From the NCBI RefSeq assembly GCF_900119365.1, contig NZ_FPJO01000004.1, positions 357,114 through 421,113 of the forward strand: a DNA stretch of 64,000 bases, read 5' to 3'. Source of the stretch: Streptomyces atratus (lineage in GTDB: Bacteria; Actinomycetota; Actinomycetes; Streptomycetales; Streptomycetaceae). The position numbers and the translations under genes were made by a program. Shown here piece after piece: positions 33,182 to 42,960 of the stretch (position 1 is the stretch's first letter; each line of letters opens with the position of its first letter). The notes under the pieces are model-generated. The model did not search any database. It worked only from the letters and a program-made list of their open reading frames with translations, and was not told the origin of the DNA.

Positions 33182-35140
33182 ATGAGATCCGACAGGTCGG
33201 CTCCCGCCGTCAGGAGATTCTTCTCCCGAGTTCTGCCTGCCACGGCAGCCGCGGTCACCCTCGTCCTCGCGGGAACCACCGGCTCCGTCGCAGCGCCCCC
33301 CAGCGCCGCCACCACCACTACTCCCATGACCGGACCGCAGTTGGCAGCCTCCTGGACGGCGCCGCTGAGTACCCGCGGGCGGTACATCGTCGATGCCAAC
33401 GGCAACCGCTTCAAGCTGAAGGCCGGCAACTGGGCCGGTGCCCAGGGCACCTGGGAAGGCAGCGGCGACGTCAACGACCCCGCGAACCACCAAGCGGACC
33501 AGATGTCGCACAACCTCCCGTTGGGCCTGGACCGCGCGCCGATGACACAGATCATGGCCGACTTCCACGAGCTCGGACTGAACAGCATCCGGCTGCCGTT
33601 CGCCAACGCGATGATGCGCGACACCACGGTGGTACCGGACTCCGCGGTCGCGGCCAACCCGCAGCTGAAGGGCAAGACCCCGCTGCAGGTGTTCGACGCG
33701 GTGGTGGCGGCCCTGACCGCCGAGGGGTTCGCGGTCATCCTCAACAACCACACCACCTCCTACCGCTTCTGCTGCGGCCTGGACGGAAACGAACGCTGGA
33801 ACAGCGGCCAGTCCGCCCAGCAGTGGCAGGACGACTGGCTCTTCCTGGTGAACCGCTACAAGGCGAACAAGCGTGTCGTCGGCGCCGACCTGCGCAACGA
33901 GATCCGCCGCGACACCTGGGACGACCCCAACTGGGGCTGGGGTGACGACCACGACACGTACGCGGCCTTCGAGCTGGCGGGCACCCGCATCCTGCAGGCC
34001 GACCCCGACATGCTGGTCATCATGGAGGGCATCAACTGGTACGGCATCCCGCTGGACGGGCTCGACTACGGCAGGCCGATGCTGACGCCGGTCCGTGAAC
34101 TCTCCAACACCCTGATCACTTCGGGCAAGCTGGTCTACGCCGCGCACTTCTACGGCTACACCGGCCCGAACTACACGGGTGCCGACAGCGGACCGGGGCA
34201 CACCAACGACTGGCCGTACGAGGACTTCCCGCTCGAAAAGCTGAAGCAACTGGTGCACGACGAGGCCCTGTTCGTCACCCAGTCCGGCCAGCACTTCACC
34301 GCCCCCGTCTGGATCAGTGAGTTCGGTGCCGGCGGCCGAGGGTCGCAGGACACCAAGGAGAAGACCTGGTTCGGCAACTTCACCGACATCCTGGTCGAGA
34401 ACGACACCGACTTCGCCATCTGGCCGCTGGTCGGATGGACCGGTGCCAACGGCGCGCCGCAGGACACCTGGGCCCTGATCTCCTACGACACCGCCGGCAA
34501 ACGGCAGAGCCTCAGCGACTCCGGTGACTGGCGGTCCGCCGACTGGAACAAACTGGTCAACGCCTCGGGAACGACCGGTCCGGTCGCACAGGTCAACCAC
34601 TGGAACATGCTCAACCTCGACTTCCGCGACCACAATGTCTCCTCCCGCATGCTCGCTCAGGGCGACTGGAGCCCCGGCTACCGCAAGGGCAACTGCCCCG
34701 ACAGCCAGCGCCTGACCGGTCTCGGCCGTAGCGACAAGCGCGGCCTGTGCACCGACGCGAACCAGCCCGCCAAGGGGGCCGGTGACTGGGCGGCCGTCCA
34801 TGACGAGCGGTACGTCACCCACGGCGACTGGGCCTCGGGCTACAACAAGCTCCAGTGCCCCGACAACACCTTCGCCGTCGGCTACAGCGTCAGCGGCAAC
34901 TCCATGGCCGGCCTGCTCTGCGCGCCGTCCGCCGCACCGCTGCCGCTCAACGGCCGCAACGTCTGGTTCGACCAGGGCAACAACCGCCCGGCCACCGGCG
35001 GCTCGGTCGAAAGCGACTGGGCTCCCGGCTACTACAAGGGTCAGTGCGCCGACAACGAGTACATCGCCGGTGTCGCCTTCACCTGGAAGTGGAACCACGG
35101 CGGCGTCCCCGACGCACTGCTCTGCCGCCCCCTGAGCTGA
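33182..35140 (+). CDS. Secreted GH5-type glycoside hydrolase with C-terminal W-P-G-Y-K-C repeats
   Basis: 652 residues with a signal peptide (basic start, hydrophobic ATAAAVTLVLAGTTGSVAA). The catalytic barrel covers about residues 55-420: the acid/base Glu is in VVGADLRNEIRRD and the nucleophile Glu in PVWISEFGAGGRG, with HFYGYTGPNYTG between. It matches GH5 endoglycanases. The last 170 residues hold three imperfect repeats (QGDWSPGYRKGNCPDSQ, HGDWASGYNKLQCPDN, ESDWAPGYYKGQCADNEY), each with paired cysteines. GGAGGGG precedes ATG 33182. It would release oligosaccharides for the transporter. Substrate is unknown: mannan, beta-glucan and galactan are candidates. Confidence 0.85.
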   Translation: MRSDRSAPAVRRFFSRVLPATAAAVTLVLAGTTGSVAAPPSAATTTTPMTGPQLAASWTAPLSTRGRYIVDANGNRFKLKAGNWAGAQGTWEGSGDVNDPANHQADQMSHNLPLGLDRAPMTQIMADFHELGLNSIRLPFANAMMRDTTVVPDSAVAANPQLKGKTPLQVFDAVVAALTAEGFAVILNNHTTSYRFCCGLDGNERWNSGQSAQQWQDDWLFLVNRYKANKRVVGADLRNEIRRDTWDDPNWGWGDDHDTYAAFELAGTRILQADPDMLVIMEGINWYGIPLDGLDYGRPMLTPVRELSNTLITSGKLVYAAHFYGYTGPNYTGADSGPGHTNDWPYEDFPLEKLKQLVHDEALFVTQSGQHFTAPVWISEFGAGGRGSQDTKEKTWFGNFTDILVENDTDFAIWPLVGWTGANGAPQDTWALISYDTAGKRQSLSDSGDWRSADWNKLVNASGTTGPVAQVNHWNMLNLDFRDHNVSSRMLAQGDWSPGYRKGNCPDSQRLTGLGRSDKRGLCTDANQPAKGAGDWAAVHDERYVTHGDWASGYNKLQCPDNTFAVGYSVSGNSMAGLLCAPSAAPLPLNGRNVWFDQGNNRPATGGSVESDWAPGYYKGQCADNEYIAGVAFTWKWNHGGVPDALLCRPLS

Positions 35141-35152
35141 CCCACCTCCACC

Positions 35153-35179
35153 GGTTCCACCAGTTCCATCAGTTCCATC
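35153..35179. repeat. 9-bp tandem repeat, three units
   Basis: GGTTCCACC, AGTTCCATC, AGTTCCATC follow one another between the GH5 stop and the GH35 ribosome binding site. No function is apparent. Confidence 0.5.
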
Positions 35180-35197
35180 ATCGAGGAGACCACGGCC

Positions 35198-36952
35198 ATG
35201 CCCCGACTCGAGGTTGCCGCAGACGGCTTCCGTCTCGACGACCGACCGCTGCGGATCATCTCCGGCGGGCTGCACTACTTCCGGATCCATCCGGAACAGT
35301 GGGCCGACCGGCTTCGCAAGGCGCGTCTGATGGGACTGAACACGATCGAGACCTACGTCCCATGGAATCTCCACTCGCCCCATCCGGGCGAGTTCCGGCT
35401 GGACGCAGGTCTCGATCTTCCCCGGTTCCTCGATCTGGCCGCCGCCGAAGACCTGCACGTACTGCTCCGCCCCGGTCCGTACATCTGCGCCGAGTGGGAG
35501 GGCGGCGGCCTCCCCTCCTGGCTGCTCGCCGACGAGGACATCGAACTGCGCAGCCGCGACCCGCGCTACCTGAAAGCGGTGGACGACTACCTCGCTGCCC
35601 TGCTGCCGCCCGTCCTTCCTTACCTCTCCACGCGTGGCGGCCCGGTCCTCGCCGTGCAACTGGAGAACGAGTACGGCGCGTACGGCGACGACTCCGGCTA
35701 CCTGGAGGATCTGGCGGAGCTGCTGCACCGGCACGGAGTCGACGTACCACTGTTCACCTGCGACCAGCCCTCCGACCTGGAGCGCGGCGGCCTCGACGGC
35801 GTCCTGCGCACCGTCAATCTCGGCAGCCGGGTGGATGCCGGGCTCGCCGAACTACGCACGCATCAGCCGTCCGGGCCGCTGATGTGCAGCGAGTTCTGGA
35901 TCGGCTGGTTCGACCGCTGGGGCGGCACCCATGTCACCCGCAGCACGGCCGACGCCGCGGCGGACCTCGACCGGCTGCTCGCGGCCGGCGCCTCGGTCAA
36001 CATCTACATGTTCCACGGCGGTACCAACTTCGGATTCACCAACGGCGCCAACGACAAGGGCACGTACCGTCCCACCGTCACGTCGTACGACTACGACGCG
36101 CCTCTGGACGAGGCCGGCGATCCCGCCCCCAAATACGCCGCCTTCCGCGAGGTCATCGCCCGGCACGCGCCCGTACCCGAGGAGCCGGTTCCCGCCCCCG
36201 CACCCAAACTCGCCCCGGCAGCCGTGGAACTCACCGCATGCGCCGGCCTCCTGGACCAGCGCGAGCGGCTCGGCAGCGCGGTGCACGCCGACCGCCCGCA
36301 GGTCATGGAACAGCTCGGCCAGTCCTTCGGATTCGTCCTGTACGAGACGGCGCTCCCGGCGGCCGGGCCGACCGTCCTGCGCATCGCCGAGGTCCGCGAC
36401 CGCGCCCAGGTCTTCGTCGACGGCCAGCCGGTCGGCGTCCTGGAACGCGAGAACCATGAGCACGCCCTCGCCTTCCACACCCCCCGGCACGGTGCACAAC
36501 TGGCCGTGCTGGTGGAGAACCAGGGCAGGGTCAACTACGGGCAGGGCATGCACGACCGCAAGGGACTGCTCGGCGAGGTCTCCGTCAACGCACTGGCGCC
36601 GGAGAGCTGGTACAGCCGGCCGCTGCCTCTCGGCGATCTGGACCGGCTGTCCTTCACCGCGTTCGAGCCCGCCTCGCCCCCGGTCGGCCCCACGTTCCAC
36701 CGTGGGCACCTGGACATCGAGCAGCCGGCCGACGGCTGGATCGCCCTGGACGGCTGGACCAAGGGCCACGTCTGGATCAACGGCTTCGCACTCGGCCGGT
36801 ACTGGTCCCGAGGACCGCAGACCACTCTCTACGTCCCCGCACCGATCCTGAACGCCGGCCGGAACGAGATCACGGTCCTCGAACTGCACGGCGCCACCAC
36901 CCGCACGGTGGAACTGCGGGGCACTCCTGATCTGGGCCCCGTCGAGGACTGA
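35198..36952 (+). CDS. GH35 beta-galactosidase
   Basis: 584 residues. The N-terminal barrel has ISGGLHYFRIHPEQWADRLR, LNTIETYVPWNLHSPHPGEF and RPGPYICAEWEGGGLPSWLL; the acid/base Glu is in VQLENEYGAYG and the nucleophile Glu in LMCSEFWIGWFDRWGG. Two C-terminal jelly-roll domains follow, ending WIALDGWTKGHVWINGFALG and RYW. No signal peptide, so it probably trims imported oligosaccharides. GAGGAG is 10 nt before ATG 35198. It lies 57 bp behind the GH5 gene in the same operon. Confidence 0.92.
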   Translation: MPRLEVAADGFRLDDRPLRIISGGLHYFRIHPEQWADRLRKARLMGLNTIETYVPWNLHSPHPGEFRLDAGLDLPRFLDLAAAEDLHVLLRPGPYICAEWEGGGLPSWLLADEDIELRSRDPRYLKAVDDYLAALLPPVLPYLSTRGGPVLAVQLENEYGAYGDDSGYLEDLAELLHRHGVDVPLFTCDQPSDLERGGLDGVLRTVNLGSRVDAGLAELRTHQPSGPLMCSEFWIGWFDRWGGTHVTRSTADAAADLDRLLAAGASVNIYMFHGGTNFGFTNGANDKGTYRPTVTSYDYDAPLDEAGDPAPKYAAFREVIARHAPVPEEPVPAPAPKLAPAAVELTACAGLLDQRERLGSAVHADRPQVMEQLGQSFGFVLYETALPAAGPTVLRIAEVRDRAQVFVDGQPVGVLERENHEHALAFHTPRHGAQLAVLVENQGRVNYGQGMHDRKGLLGEVSVNALAPESWYSRPLPLGDLDRLSFTAFEPASPPVGPTFHRGHLDIEQPADGWIALDGWTKGHVWINGFALGRYWSRGPQTTLYVPAPILNAGRNEITVLELHGATTRTVELRGTPDLGPVED

Positions 36953-37031
36953 CGTCCGTGGCACCGGACAACGGGCCTCAGCCAGTCGGACCGACCGGCC
37001 ACGCCGACATGAACCTCCAGAAGGACCGAGA

Positions 37032-38711
37032 ATGCCCCAGCCCCCTGCCAGCGCCCATGACATCGCAGCCCCGGCCGGATCCCCGGCGAACTGGTGGAGA
37101 GAAGCCGTCATCTACCAGGTGTACCCGCGCAGTTTCGCCGACGGGAACGGCGACGGCATGGGCGACCTCCCGGGCGTGCGCAGCCGGCTGTCGTATCTGA
37201 AGGAACTCGGCGTCGACGCCCTGTGGCTGAACCCCTTCTACGCCTCCCCACAGGCCGACGCCGGATACGACATCGCCGACCATCGTGCGGTCGAACCCAC
37301 GCTCGGCACGCTGCTCGACGCCGAAGCGCTGATCCGGGACGCCCACGGGCTCGGGCTGCGCATCATCGTGGATCTCGTGCCCAACCACTCCTCCGACCAG
37401 CACGCGTGGTTCCTCCGCGCGCTGGAGGAGGGCCCGGGATCGGCGCTCCGGGAGCGGTACCACTTCCACCCCGGCAAGGGCGAGAACGGTGAGCTGCCTC
37501 CCAACGACTGGACGTCCGTCTTCGGAGGCCCCGCCTGGACCCGCACGAAGAACCCGGACGGCACCCCGGGCGACTGGTACCTCCACCTCTTCGCGCCCGA
37601 GCAGCCCGACTTCAACTGGGAACACCCGGCCGTCGCCGACGAGTTCCGCTCGATCCTGCGTTTCTGGCTCGACATGGGCGTCGACGGCTTCCGCGTCGAT
37701 GTCGCCCAAGGCCTGATCAAGGCCGAAGGCCTGCCCGACATCGGGCGCACCGACCAGCGGAACATGCTGGGTACCGAGGAAATGCCGTCCTTCGACCAGG
37801 ACGGGGTCCACGAGATCTACCGCTCCTGGCGCCGGATCCTCGACGAATATCCCGGGCAGCGGATCGCGGTCGCCGAGGCCTGGACGCCGACGGAAGAGCG
37901 CACCGCCCGCTACGTACGCCCCGACGAGCTGCACCAGACGTTCAACTTCTCGTACATGTGCGCCCCTTGGAGCGCCGACGAGTTCCGCCGGGTCATCGAC
38001 GCCGCGCTGGACGCCATGCGGCGCGTGGGCGCTCCCACGACCTGGGTGCTGTCCAACCACGACACCACCCGGCACTCCACCCGCTTCGCCGGACCACAGA
38101 CCGGCAGTCGGCTCGCTGAGGCGGGGGGCCGAGCACTCGGTCTGCGCCGGGCTCGTGCCGCCACGTTGTTGATGCTCGCGCTGCCGGGGGCCGCATACCT
38201 CTACCAGGGCGAGGAACTGGGACTCCCCGAGGTCACCGACCTGCCCGACGAGGTCCGCCAGGACCCGACCTTCGCCCGGACCCGGGGGGAGGACGGTTTC
38301 CGCGACGGCTGCCGGGTACCGATCCCGTGGACGGTCGAGGGCACCTCGTGCGGTTTCGGTACGGGCGGCAGCTGGCTCCCGCAGCCCGAGGGCTGGGGAG
38401 CCCTCAGCGTCGAAGCCCAGACCGGCGACCCGGACTCGACGCTTGAGCTGTACCGCAGCGCGCTCGCGGTACGGCGGGCGCACCCGGGGCTCGGCGCCGG
38501 AGACGCCGTCGAATGGACCGACGCGCCTGCGGGCGTACTCGTCTTCCGCCGCCAGGGCTTCGTCTGCACGATGAACACCACCGATGAGGCGGTACGCATC
38601 CCCGCACCCGGGCGTCTGCTGCTCGCCAGCTCCCCGGTCGGCCCCACCAACGGCTCCCACGGCGCGAGCTTCGAGCTGGACGCGAACGCCACGGTGTGGT
38701 GGACGGTCTGA
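37032..38711 (+). CDS. GH13 alpha-glucosidase (oligo-alpha-glucosidase type)
   Basis: 559 residues. GH13 conserved regions are DLVPNHSSDQHAWF (I), GVDGFRVDVAQG with the nucleophile Asp (II), IAVAEAWTP with the acid/base Glu (III) and LSNHDTTRH (IV). The start WWREAVIYQVYPRSFADGNG is typical of the oligo-1,6-glucosidase/alpha-glucosidase subfamilies. No secretion signal. GAAGGA precedes ATG 37032. It extends the pathway to alpha-glucosides. A trehalose- or sucrose-acting enzyme cannot be excluded. Confidence 0.9.
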   Translation: MPQPPASAHDIAAPAGSPANWWREAVIYQVYPRSFADGNGDGMGDLPGVRSRLSYLKELGVDALWLNPFYASPQADAGYDIADHRAVEPTLGTLLDAEALIRDAHGLGLRIIVDLVPNHSSDQHAWFLRALEEGPGSALRERYHFHPGKGENGELPPNDWTSVFGGPAWTRTKNPDGTPGDWYLHLFAPEQPDFNWEHPAVADEFRSILRFWLDMGVDGFRVDVAQGLIKAEGLPDIGRTDQRNMLGTEEMPSFDQDGVHEIYRSWRRILDEYPGQRIAVAEAWTPTEERTARYVRPDELHQTFNFSYMCAPWSADEFRRVIDAALDAMRRVGAPTTWVLSNHDTTRHSTRFAGPQTGSRLAEAGGRALGLRRARAATLLMLALPGAAYLYQGEELGLPEVTDLPDEVRQDPTFARTRGEDGFRDGCRVPIPWTVEGTSCGFGTGGSWLPQPEGWGALSVEAQTGDPDSTLELYRSALAVRRAHPGLGAGDAVEWTDAPAGVLVFRRQGFVCTMNTTDEAVRIPAPGRLLLASSPVGPTNGSHGASFELDANATVWWTV

Positions 38712-38790
38712 CGCCCCCTGTTCCCACACCGCTCCTGTCGGCGAGCCGACCGCAAGACGATCACCTCCTCCACCGACGACAGAGGATTTC

Positions 38791-41700
38791 ATGCACAGCA
38801 AGCGACGCCTCACCGAGCAGCGGCTCGACCGGGTGCTGAACCAGCGCATCCGGCCCGCGGTCCACGCCCGCACCGTCCCGGTCGAGATCGCGATCTGGAG
38901 CGTGCCGGGCGAGCCGGTCCCCGTGGCCGACGGCCTGGCCGCACCGTACGAACCCGTGACGCTCGGGCACCGGTGGGGGCCGCCCTGGTCCACGAGCTGG
39001 TTCAGGATCAGCGGCAGGGTTCCGCAGGAGTGGGCCGGCCTGAGGGTCGAGGCGGTCATCGACCTCGGCTTCAACGTCACCGGCGCGGGCTTCTCCGCCG
39101 AGGGCCTGGTCTACCGGGCGGACGGCAGCGTGGTGAAAGCCCTCAACCCCCGCAACGCCTACATTCCGGTCGCCGACCCGGCGGTCGGCGGCGAGGATTT
39201 CACCTACTACGTCGAGGCCGCCGCCAACCCCAACCTGGTCGATGACCACATCCCGTCGCGGACCGGGGACCAGCCCTCCTGGATGACGGGAGCCGGCTCC
39301 GAGAGCGCGCCCCTGTACCAGCTGCTCCGACTGGACCTGGCGGTCTTCGACGCACAGGTGTGGGAACTCGCCCAGGACCTGGACGTCCTCGGGGAGCTCA
39401 TGCGCGAACTGCCCGAGGCCGACCCGCGCCGCTGGCAGCTCCTGCACACCATCGAGCGGGCCCTGGACGAAGTCGACCTGCAGGACATCGCCGGCAGCGC
39501 CACCGCCGCCCGCGAGGTGCTGCGCCCGGCATTCGCCGCCCCCGCGGCCGCCAGCGCCCACCGCATGTCCGCAGTCGGACACGCCCACATCGACACCGCC
39601 TGGCTGTGGCCGCTGCGCGAGACCATCCGCAAGGTCGCCAGGACGCTCTCCAACGTCACCCATCTCATGGACGAACACCCGGGCTTCCTCTTCGCCATGT
39701 CCCAGGCCCAGCAGCTGGCCTGGCTCAAGGAGCACCGCCCCGAGGTCTACGCCCGGGTCCAGGAGAAGGCGGAGAAGGGGCAGTTCCTGCCTGTCGGCAG
39801 CCTGTGGGTGGAACCCGACACCAACATCACCGGCGGTGAGGCCCTCGTCCGGCAGCTGATCCATGGGAAGCGCTTCTACCTCGACGAGTTCGGCGTCGAG
39901 ACCGAGGAGATGTGGCTGCCCGACACCTTCGGGTACAACGCGGCCATGCCGCAGCTGATGAAACTGGCGGGAATCCGGTGGTTCCTCACCCAGAAGATCT
40001 CCTGGAACACCACCAACAAGTTCCCGCACCACACCTTCTGGTGGGAGGGCATCGACGGCACCAGGATCTTCAGCCACTTCCCGCCGGTCGACACCTACAA
40101 CGCCGAGATCACCGGCGCCGAACTCGCTCATGCCGTCGGCAACTTCCAGGACAAGGAGGCAGCCAACAGCTCGCTGCTCCCGTTCGGCTACGGAGACGGC
40201 GGCGGTGGCCCCACCCGGGAGATGCTGGCCCGGGCCGAGCGTCTCGTCGACCTGGAGGGCTCGGCCAGGGTCGTCATCGAGAGCCCCGCGGACTTCTTCG
40301 AGCGGGCACACGCCGAATACCCCGACGCGCCGGTGTGGCAGGGGGAGCTGTACCTGGAGTTCCACCGCGGCACACTGACCAGCCAGCTGAGGACCAAGCA
40401 GGGCAACCGGCGCGGCGAGCACCTGCTGCGAGAGGCCGAGCTGTGGTCGGCGACCGCCACCTTGCGCACCGGATTCGCGTACCCTTACCAGGCCCTGGAC
40501 CGGCTGTGGAAGACGGTCCTGCTGCACCAGTTCCACGACATCCTGCCCGGCTCCTCCATCGCCTGGGTTCACCGGGAGGCGGAGCAGACCTACGCCGCCG
40601 TCGCCGCCGAGCTGTGCGCGATCACGGACGCCGCCCAGCGCGCCCTGGCCGGCGAAGGCGATCTGCCCGTGGTCTTCAACGCCGCCCCGTTCGCCCGCGA
40701 CGGTGTCCCCGCCCTCGGCGCCACGCTCCGCACCCGGCCGCCGGGCCGACCCGTCGCCCCGGTCCCCTGCGGGGACGGTTTCGCGCTGGACAACGGCCTG
40801 GTCCGCGTCCGGGTCGACGCCCAGGGCCTGGTGACCTCGGCGTACGACATCGCTGACGAACGCGAAGCGCTGGCCCCCGGCGCCGCCGCCAACCTCCTCC
40901 AGCTTCACCAGGACTTCCCCAACGAGTACGACGCCTGGGACATCGACGCTTTCTACCGCAACACCGTTCACAACCTCCTCGACGCCGACTCGGTCAGGGC
41001 ACAGGAAGGCGGTGTCCGGATCGTGCGGACCTTCGGTGACTCCCGCATCGAACAGCTGATTTCCCTGTCCGAAGGCTCCCGACGGCTGGACATCGACACC
41101 GAGATCGACTGGCACGAGAAGGAGAAGATCCTCAAGGCATCCTTCCCGCTCGACGTGCGGGCCGACCACTCCAGCGCGGAGATCCCCTTCGGACACGTCC
41201 GGCGCCCCACCCACACCAACACCAGCTGGGACGCCGCCAAGTTCGAGATCTGCGCCCACCGCTTCCTGCACCTCGGCGAACGGGGGTGGGGCGCGGCTGT
41301 GGTCAACGACTCGACCTACGGGCACGAGGTCACCCGGGACGTCCGCGCGGACGGCGGCACCACCACCACCGTCCGGCTCTCCCTGCTCCGCGCTCCTCGC
41401 TTCCCTGACCCGGATGCCGACCAGGGCCACCACCGCCTGCGATACGGGTTCGTCATCGGCGCCGACATCGCCGACGCCGTCCGCGAGGGCTACGCGTTCA
41501 ATCAGCCCGAGCGCAGCCTCCTCGGCTCGGCCGAGGTCGAGCCGCTCGTCAGCGCGGACAACGAGAGTGTTGTCATCGAAGTGGTCAAACTCGCCGACGA
41601 TCGCTCCGGCGACATCGTCGTACGCCTCTACGAGGCATACGGGGGACGCACCCGAACCGTCCTGACCGCCGGATTCCCTCTGGCCTCCGCGGTCGAGACC

Positions 41701-41832
41701 GATCTGCTGGAGCGCGAACTCGACCCCCGCGGGAGCACGGACGCTGTACAAGCGGACGGCCGAAGAGTGCACCTGGCACTGCGCCCGTTCCAGATCCTCA
41801 CTCTCCGGCTGAGGCCCCGGAAGAGTGACTGA
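38791..41832 (+). CDS. GH38 alpha-mannosidase
   Basis: 1013 residues. Catalytic domain motifs are AVGHAHIDTAWLWPLRETIR (zinc His/Asp), EMWLPDTFGYNAAMPQLMKL with the nucleophile Asp, FPPVDTYNAEI, and LLPFGYGDGGGGPTREML, followed by WQGELYLEFHRGTLTSQ and the helical domain LLHQFHDILPGSSIAWVHRE. The C-terminal half is the mannosidase beta-sandwich region. Cytosolic enzymes of this type remove alpha-mannose from oligomannosides. AGAGGA precedes ATG 38791. It lies 79 bp after the GH13 gene, in line with the operon. Confidence 0.92.
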   Translation: MHSKRRLTEQRLDRVLNQRIRPAVHARTVPVEIAIWSVPGEPVPVADGLAAPYEPVTLGHRWGPPWSTSWFRISGRVPQEWAGLRVEAVIDLGFNVTGAGFSAEGLVYRADGSVVKALNPRNAYIPVADPAVGGEDFTYYVEAAANPNLVDDHIPSRTGDQPSWMTGAGSESAPLYQLLRLDLAVFDAQVWELAQDLDVLGELMRELPEADPRRWQLLHTIERALDEVDLQDIAGSATAAREVLRPAFAAPAAASAHRMSAVGHAHIDTAWLWPLRETIRKVARTLSNVTHLMDEHPGFLFAMSQAQQLAWLKEHRPEVYARVQEKAEKGQFLPVGSLWVEPDTNITGGEALVRQLIHGKRFYLDEFGVETEEMWLPDTFGYNAAMPQLMKLAGIRWFLTQKISWNTTNKFPHHTFWWEGIDGTRIFSHFPPVDTYNAEITGAELAHAVGNFQDKEAANSSLLPFGYGDGGGGPTREMLARAERLVDLEGSARVVIESPADFFERAHAEYPDAPVWQGELYLEFHRGTLTSQLRTKQGNRRGEHLLREAELWSATATLRTGFAYPYQALDRLWKTVLLHQFHDILPGSSIAWVHREAEQTYAAVAAELCAITDAAQRALAGEGDLPVVFNAAPFARDGVPALGATLRTRPPGRPVAPVPCGDGFALDNGLVRVRVDAQGLVTSAYDIADEREALAPGAAANLLQLHQDFPNEYDAWDIDAFYRNTVHNLLDADSVRAQEGGVRIVRTFGDSRIEQLISLSEGSRRLDIDTEIDWHEKEKILKASFPLDVRADHSSAEIPFGHVRRPTHTNTSWDAAKFEICAHRFLHLGERGWGAAVVNDSTYGHEVTRDVRADGGTTTTVRLSLLRAPRFPDPDADQGHHRLRYGFVIGADIADAVREGYAFNQPERSLLGSAEVEPLVSADNESVVIEVVKLADDRSGDIVVRLYEAYGGRTRTVLTAGFPLASAVETDLLERELDPRGSTDAVQADGRRVHLALRPFQILTLRLRPRKSD

Positions 41833-41916
41833 CCGAGGCTCTCCGGGAATGGAACCCCGGAGCCACCGACCTTACGAGTGATCAACCAAGCCATGACCAA
41901 AGAAGGTAGGACCGCC

Positions 41917-42588
41917 GTGCCCGCACCCCCCGCCGCTGTCCTGTTCGACATGGACGGCACGCTGGTCGACACCGAGCGTCTCTGGCTCCAGACCACGGCC
42001 GATCTCGCCGCCGGTCTCGGCCACACCCTCACCGAGGAGGACCTGCCCGAGGTGCTCGGCCGCGCTGTCGAGCACACCGCCGCCCACCTGTGCCGCATGA
42101 CCCGGACCAGCTTCACTGCGAACGCCTTGGCCGAGATTCTCAGCGACACGTTCAGCAGCAAGGTCGCCGCCGAGGTCGTCCCCCGGCCCGGCGCACTGGC
42201 GCTGCTCGCCGAACTGAGCGACGCCGCCGTGCCCACCGCGCTGGTTTCGGCCTCCCCTCGCCGCGTAGTGGACCTGGTCCTCGGCAGCCTCGGCGATCAC
42301 TGGTTCACCGTCACTCTCGCTGCCGAGGACACCGAGCGCACCAAGCCCGACCCTGCCCCCTACCTGGCCGCCGCCGATCGACTCGGGTTGGACCCTGCGG
42401 CCTGCGTGGCCGTCGAGGACACTCCGACCGGGGTCGCCTCCGCGCGCGCGGCCGGCTGCTCGGTGCTGGCCGTTCCCTCCACTGTGCCGATCGCCAAGGC
42501 CGACCGGATCACCTTGCTGGACAGCCTCGAGCAGGCCGACCTGGCGCTGCTGTCCACGCTGACCGTGCCGACGACGCCGGCCGCCTGA
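41917..42588 (+). CDS. HAD hydrolase, beta-phosphoglucomutase/sugar phosphatase type
   Basis: 223 residues. Motif I VLFDMDGTLVDTERLWLQTT, motif II ALVSASPRRVVDLVL, motif III Lys in DTERTKPDPAPYLAAADRLG, motif IV ACVAVEDTPTGVASARAAGC. GTG 41917 has AAGGTAGGA 6 nt upstream and gives the usual N-terminus; ATG 41893 and GTG 41878 are longer alternatives. It ends the glycan operon and may dephosphorylate or isomerise a hexose phosphate. It is distinct from the GH65-linked HAD at 9707. Confidence 0.82.
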   Translation: MPAPPAAVLFDMDGTLVDTERLWLQTTADLAAGLGHTLTEEDLPEVLGRAVEHTAAHLCRMTRTSFTANALAEILSDTFSSKVAAEVVPRPGALALLAELSDAAVPTALVSASPRRVVDLVLGSLGDHWFTVTLAAEDTERTKPDPAPYLAAADRLGLDPAACVAVEDTPTGVASARAAGCSVLAVPSTVPIAKADRITLLDSLEQADLALLSTLTVPTTPAA

Positions 42589-42960
42589 TGCCGCTTCCTG
42601 GCAGTGGCGGACCTTCGGGTGGTGTACTCGGCCAGACTGCTTCAACTCGCCAATCAGGACGGCGAATTGTCAGATATATTCTGATTCGGCGAGGATCTGC
42701 CGGTGCGGCGGCTCGGCCTTGGCGCCATGGGACTGACCGGCCCGGGGGCGTGGCGCGAGCCCGCAGACCGGGACCGGGCGGTTCGCTGCGGACCGGGCCG
42801 CTCGCGCCCCTGCGTGCGCCCTCGTCGCAGCCGACCGCGCCCGGCCCGGCAAGGCCGAGCACCTGGTTGTCCTGCCTGGTATCACCGTCCTGCGACGGGG
42901 CGGCCGTCGCGCCGACTGCCCAGTCCTGGTGGGCTGGCAAGCCGGTCCGCGTCCTGGACC
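42589..42960. other. Intergenic stretch with an AT-rich palindrome and a lone DevR-like box
   Basis: TCAGATATATTCTGA at 42670-42684 is a 5-bp inverted repeat around TATAT, itself between AATCAG and CTGATT. GGGACTGACCGGCCC at 42729-42743 matches the DevR-like consensus 23 kb away from the island. A short frame near 42820-42940 (EHLVVLPGITVLRR) may be a flavin monooxygenase scrap, but this is too weak to call. Confidence 0.3.

Noticed and set aside
36970..37005. DevR-like half-matches upstream of the GH13 gene
   Set aside because: The GC-rich background yields such partial matches often. There is no paired spacing and the gene context is glycan use.
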